Translations under genes and position numbers: made by a program
Notes under the pieces: generated by a model
What the model saw: the letters and a program-made list of their open reading frames with translations, nothing else
Databases searched by the model: none
What the model was told of the DNA's origin: nothing
Shown: in pieces, positions 6,124 to 8,321 of the stretch
How positions within the stretch are numbered: position 1 is the stretch's first letter
How the letters are laid out: every line of letters begins with the position of its first letter
Source: Pedosphaera sp.
GTDB lineage: Bacteria; Verrucomicrobiota; Verrucomicrobiia; Limisphaerales; SXTU01
Length of the DNA stretch: 8,321 nucleotides
Direction of reading: 5' to 3'
Assembly (NCBI GenBank): GCA_009695395.1
Contig: SIBB01000140.1
Location: 1-8,321, forward strand

Positions 6124-8285
6124 AACAACACTCCTTTCTCGGGATAGAATTCACCTTCCTTCGCAGCCAAATCTTTCAGCAGCCCGCACGGGTCGAAGCG
6201 CGTCTCGCCTCCAGCCACCAGTTCGTTCATTGCGCGCGCGACGTTCGCCAAGCCCAGCGTGTCCGCATGACGCAGTGGGCCACCACGGAACGGCGCGAAG
6301 CCCGCGCCCATAATCATCGCGAAGTCCACGTCCTCGGGGCCGCTCACAATGCCTTCCTCCACGCAGCGCGCGGCCTCGTTGACCATCAGCAACACCATGC
6401 GCAGGGCGAGGGCCGTGCGGTCGAAGTTCGCGGCGGAGTCGTCCTTCACGTAGCGCTTGGCGGCTTCACCCACGGAGGCGTCCTTGCCTTGGTGACGGTA
6501 AAACCCTTCGCCCGACTTGCGCCCGAGATGACCGCCTTTCACCAGCTTGCTGAGAACTACCGGCACGGCCATGCGCCGGTGGTAATGGCTCGCGAGCGTC
6601 TCGGCCACATGCAGGGAAACGTCCGTGCCGATTTCATCCACAAGGCGCAGTGGGCCCATCGGCATTCCGAAGTCGAGCATCGCCTCGTCGAGGTCCGTCA
6701 CTTCCGCGCCAGCCTCATAGAGCCGCGCCGCCTCAATGAGATACGGCATCAGCACGCGGTTCACGACGAAGCCGGGGCTGTCCTTCACGAGCACGGGGAG
6801 CTTGCCCATTGCTTGCACAAACCGCAGCGCGCGCCGCACAACCTCGGCATCCGTGCGCGGCGTGTGGATGACCTCGACGAGCTGCATCCGATGCACCGGG
6901 TTGAAGAAGTGGATGCCCACGACGCGCTCGGCGGCGCACAAGCTCTCGGCCAGCTCGGTGACGGAAAGCGCGGAGGTGTTCGTGGCGAGAATCGTGTCCG
7001 GTCCGGCGAGCTGCTCCAGCTTGTGGAAGATGTCCTTCTTCAAGTCCATCTTCTCCACGGCAGCTTCGATGATGACATCGGCGCGCCGGAGTGAAGGCAG
7101 CTCGACGACCGGAGAAATCCTGTCCATCGCGGCACGGGCCTCGACGGGGGTGAACGTGCGGCGCTTGGTGCCGTCCGCGAAGAGCTTGGTGATCGTGCCC
7201 ATGCCACGCCCGACGGCGTCGGTGTTGATGTCGCGGAGCATCACGGACACTCCGCGCGCCGCGAGCCATTGCGCGATGCCCGCGCCCATCACGCCCGCAC
7301 CGATGACGGTGGCGTGCGCGACGCGCGCCAAGCCAGGTTTCCCGCTTGTCTTGCCGTCGAACGTCAACTTCTTCGCCCGCTCCTGGAGGAAAAAGATGCG
7401 AATCAAGTTCTTCGCGGCTTCCGTCTGCGCGAGCTGGCAGATGGCATCGGCCTCCAGCTTCAACGCGCGTTCCTCGGAGCGGCCCACGCCGAGCGTCACG
7501 ACTTCGAGCGCCTTCAGCACGGCGGGATAATGGCCGCGCGTCTTCTTGAAGAGCTTCGGTTGCGTCCACATTGAGATGAGATTCGCCGCGAAGGCGTTGT
7601 TCGTGGCCTTCATCGCGAGCGGGGTGGAGCGACGCGGCTTGCGGCCGGCCTTCGCGACCTTCGTCAGCGCGACGACGACCAAGCTCTCGTGCGGCACGAG
7701 GTCGTCCACCAAGCCGAGTTTCAGCGCCTGTTTCGCGCCGATGGTCTTGCCGGCGAGGATGAGGTCCAGTGCCGCTGGCAGGCCGATGAGGCGCGGGAGC
7801 CGTGTGCTTCCGCCCCACGCGGGGAGGATGCCGAGCTGGACTTCGGGCAGGCCGAGCTTCGTGGCTTTGTCCGGTGTGGCGAAACGGAAGTCGCACGCGA
7901 GGCAGACCTCGAAGCCGCCGCCCAAGGCCGCGCCGTGAATCGCGGCGGCGGTCGGGAGCGGGAGCGCGGCGAGCCGGTTGAAGACGCGCTGGCCGAACTC
8001 GACCATCTCGCGCAGCACGTTCATGGGCGCGGTGGAGAGCGCGTGGAGGTCTGCGCCCGCGATGAAGATGCCGGGCTTCGCGCTGTTGAGCACCACGCCA
8101 CGCAGGGTGGAGTCGCGTTCGATGGCGTCGAGGTGGGCGTTCAACTCCTCCAACGTGGCGCGGTCAAAGATGTTCGCAGCGCAGTCGGGCCGGTCGAAGG
8201 TGAGGACGGCGATAGAGTCGGCGGTGACTTCGCGGCGGAGTTTCTTGAACTCGCGTGGCGCGGGGTCGGGTTGGGGGGCGTTCAT
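6120..8285 (-). CDS. fadJ: FadJ-like beta-oxidation alpha subunit (enoyl-CoA hydratase / 3-hydroxyacyl-CoA dehydrogenase)
   Basis: Two-domain enzyme of about 721 residues that hydrates enoyl-CoA and then oxidises 3-hydroxyacyl-CoA with NAD+. The crotonase domain is at about 15-210: oxyanion-hole I-A-G-A-D (75-79), G-G-G-F-E (122-126) and L-P-E (146-148), with E126 and E148 matching the two catalytic Glu of FadB/FadJ. The dehydrogenase domain starts near 325 with G-A-G-V-M-G (329-334). Its catalytic pair is H459 in H-F-F-N-P-V and E471 in L-V-E. The second C-terminal repeat contains G-A-G-F-A-P-F-R-G-G-P. Wording such as L-P-E-V-Q-L-G and K-Q-A-L-K-L-G-L-V-D-D favours FadJ over FadB from memory of the E. 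coli proteins. ATG 8285 is preferred; a GTG directly precedes it and the frame stays open to the window edge, so a longer protein is possible. It overlaps the downstream dehydrogenase gene. No thiolase gene is present in the window. Confidence 0.95.
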   Translation of the reverse strand: MNAPQPDPAPREFKKLRREVTADSIAVLTFDRPDCAANIFDRATLEELNAHLDAIERDSTLRGVVLNSAKPGIFIAGADLHALSTAPMNVLREMVEFGQRVFNRLAALPLPTAAAIHGAALGGGFEVCLACDFRFATPDKATKLGLPEVQLGILPAWGGSTRLPRLIGLPAALDLILAGKTIGAKQALKLGLVDDLVPHESLVVVALTKVAKAGRKPRRSTPLAMKATNNAFAANLISMWTQPKLFKKTRGHYPAVLKALEVVTLGVGRSEERALKLEADAICQLAQTEAAKNLIRIFFLQERAKKLTFDGKTSGKPGLARVAHATVIGAGVMGAGIAQWLAARGVSVMLRDINTDAVGRGMGTITKLFADGTKRRTFTPVEARAAMDRISPVVELPSLRRADVIIEAAVEKMDLKKDIFHKLEQLAGPDTILATNTSALSVTELAESLCAAERVVGIHFFNPVHRMQLVEVIHTPRTDAEVVRRALRFVQAMGKLPVLVKDSPGFVVNRVLMPYLIEAARLYEAGAEVTDLDEAMLDFGMPMGPLRLVDEIGTDVSLHVAETLASHYHRRMAVPVVLSKLVKGGHLGRKSGEGFYRHQGKDASVGEAAKRYVKDDSAANFDRTALALRMVLLMVNEAARCVEEGIVSGPEDVDFAMIMGAGFAPFRGGPLRHADTLGLANVARAMNELVAGGETRFDPCGLLKDLAAKEGEFYPEKGVLL
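6131..6136 (-). promoter_or_regulatory. Ribosome binding site of the acyl-CoA dehydrogenase gene
   Basis: On the minus strand AAGGAG occurs 7 bases before the ATG at 6123-6121, inside the last codons of fadJ. It is the clearest Shine-Dalgarno sequence in the window and decides this start over ATG 6099. With the ATGA overlap it points to translational coupling of the two genes. Confidence 0.85.
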
Positions 8286-8321
8286 CACGTCGAGTTTGAG
8301 TTGCTCGGGTGCGGGTAGGAT

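Noticed and set aside
5305..6147. Plus-strand open frame (280 codons) opposite the acyl-CoA dehydrogenase N-terminus
   Set aside because: Antisense shadow of a gene with catalytic motifs; composition is Arg/Ala/Glu-biased without domain signals.

Overview
The window is GC-rich DNA, dense in coding sequence, and most likely from a Verrucomicrobiota-type bacterium (PVC superphylum, possibly Pedosphaera/Limisphaerales-like). This is an inference from gene content: a secreted FG-GAP/VCBS protein of the kind abundant in Planctomycetota and Verrucomicrobiota, a Tat-exported Gfo/Idh/MocA oxidoreductase, a lipoprotein Cu/Zn superoxide dismutase, and mostly weak Shine-Dalgarno sequences. No rRNA, tRNA, CRISPR array, insertion sequence or phage gene was seen.

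Layout. The left edge (1-385, minus strand) carries the first 128 residues of a secreted FG-GAP/VCBS repeat protein that runs off the window. A divergent intergenic stretch of about 250 bases separates it from a plus-strand pair: a small DUF2442 protein (642-959) and, 7 bases on, a DUF58/VWA-like protein (967-1875) that appears to start at TTG. After a 221-base gap comes sodC (2097-2681), closed by a strong intrinsic terminator (2701-2739). A Tat-exported Gfo/Idh/MocA-family oxidoreductase follows (2781-4082).

The right half is a minus-strand fatty-acid beta-oxidation operon. A FadJ-like trifunctional alpha subunit (6120-8285) overlaps a long VLCAD/FadE-like acyl-CoA dehydrogenase (4189-6123) by an ATGA junction, with a clear ribosome binding site inside the 3' end of fadJ. 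A minus-strand terminator (4116-4160) lies in the convergent gap before the oxidoreductase gene. Together the two proteins cover dehydrogenation, hydration and second dehydrogenation of acyl-CoA. The thiolase for the last step is not in the window.

Nothing here is a clear new multi-gene system. The best leads are modest: a Cu/Zn SOD with all metal ligands but neither disulfide cysteine, plus a His-rich N-terminus; a DUF58 gene apart from its usual MoxR partner, behind a DUF2442 gene; a short ORF meeting the DUF2442 start in a GTGA overlap; a perfect 12-base palindrome before the Tat oxidoreductase; and an open frame upstream of fadJ that reaches the window edge.
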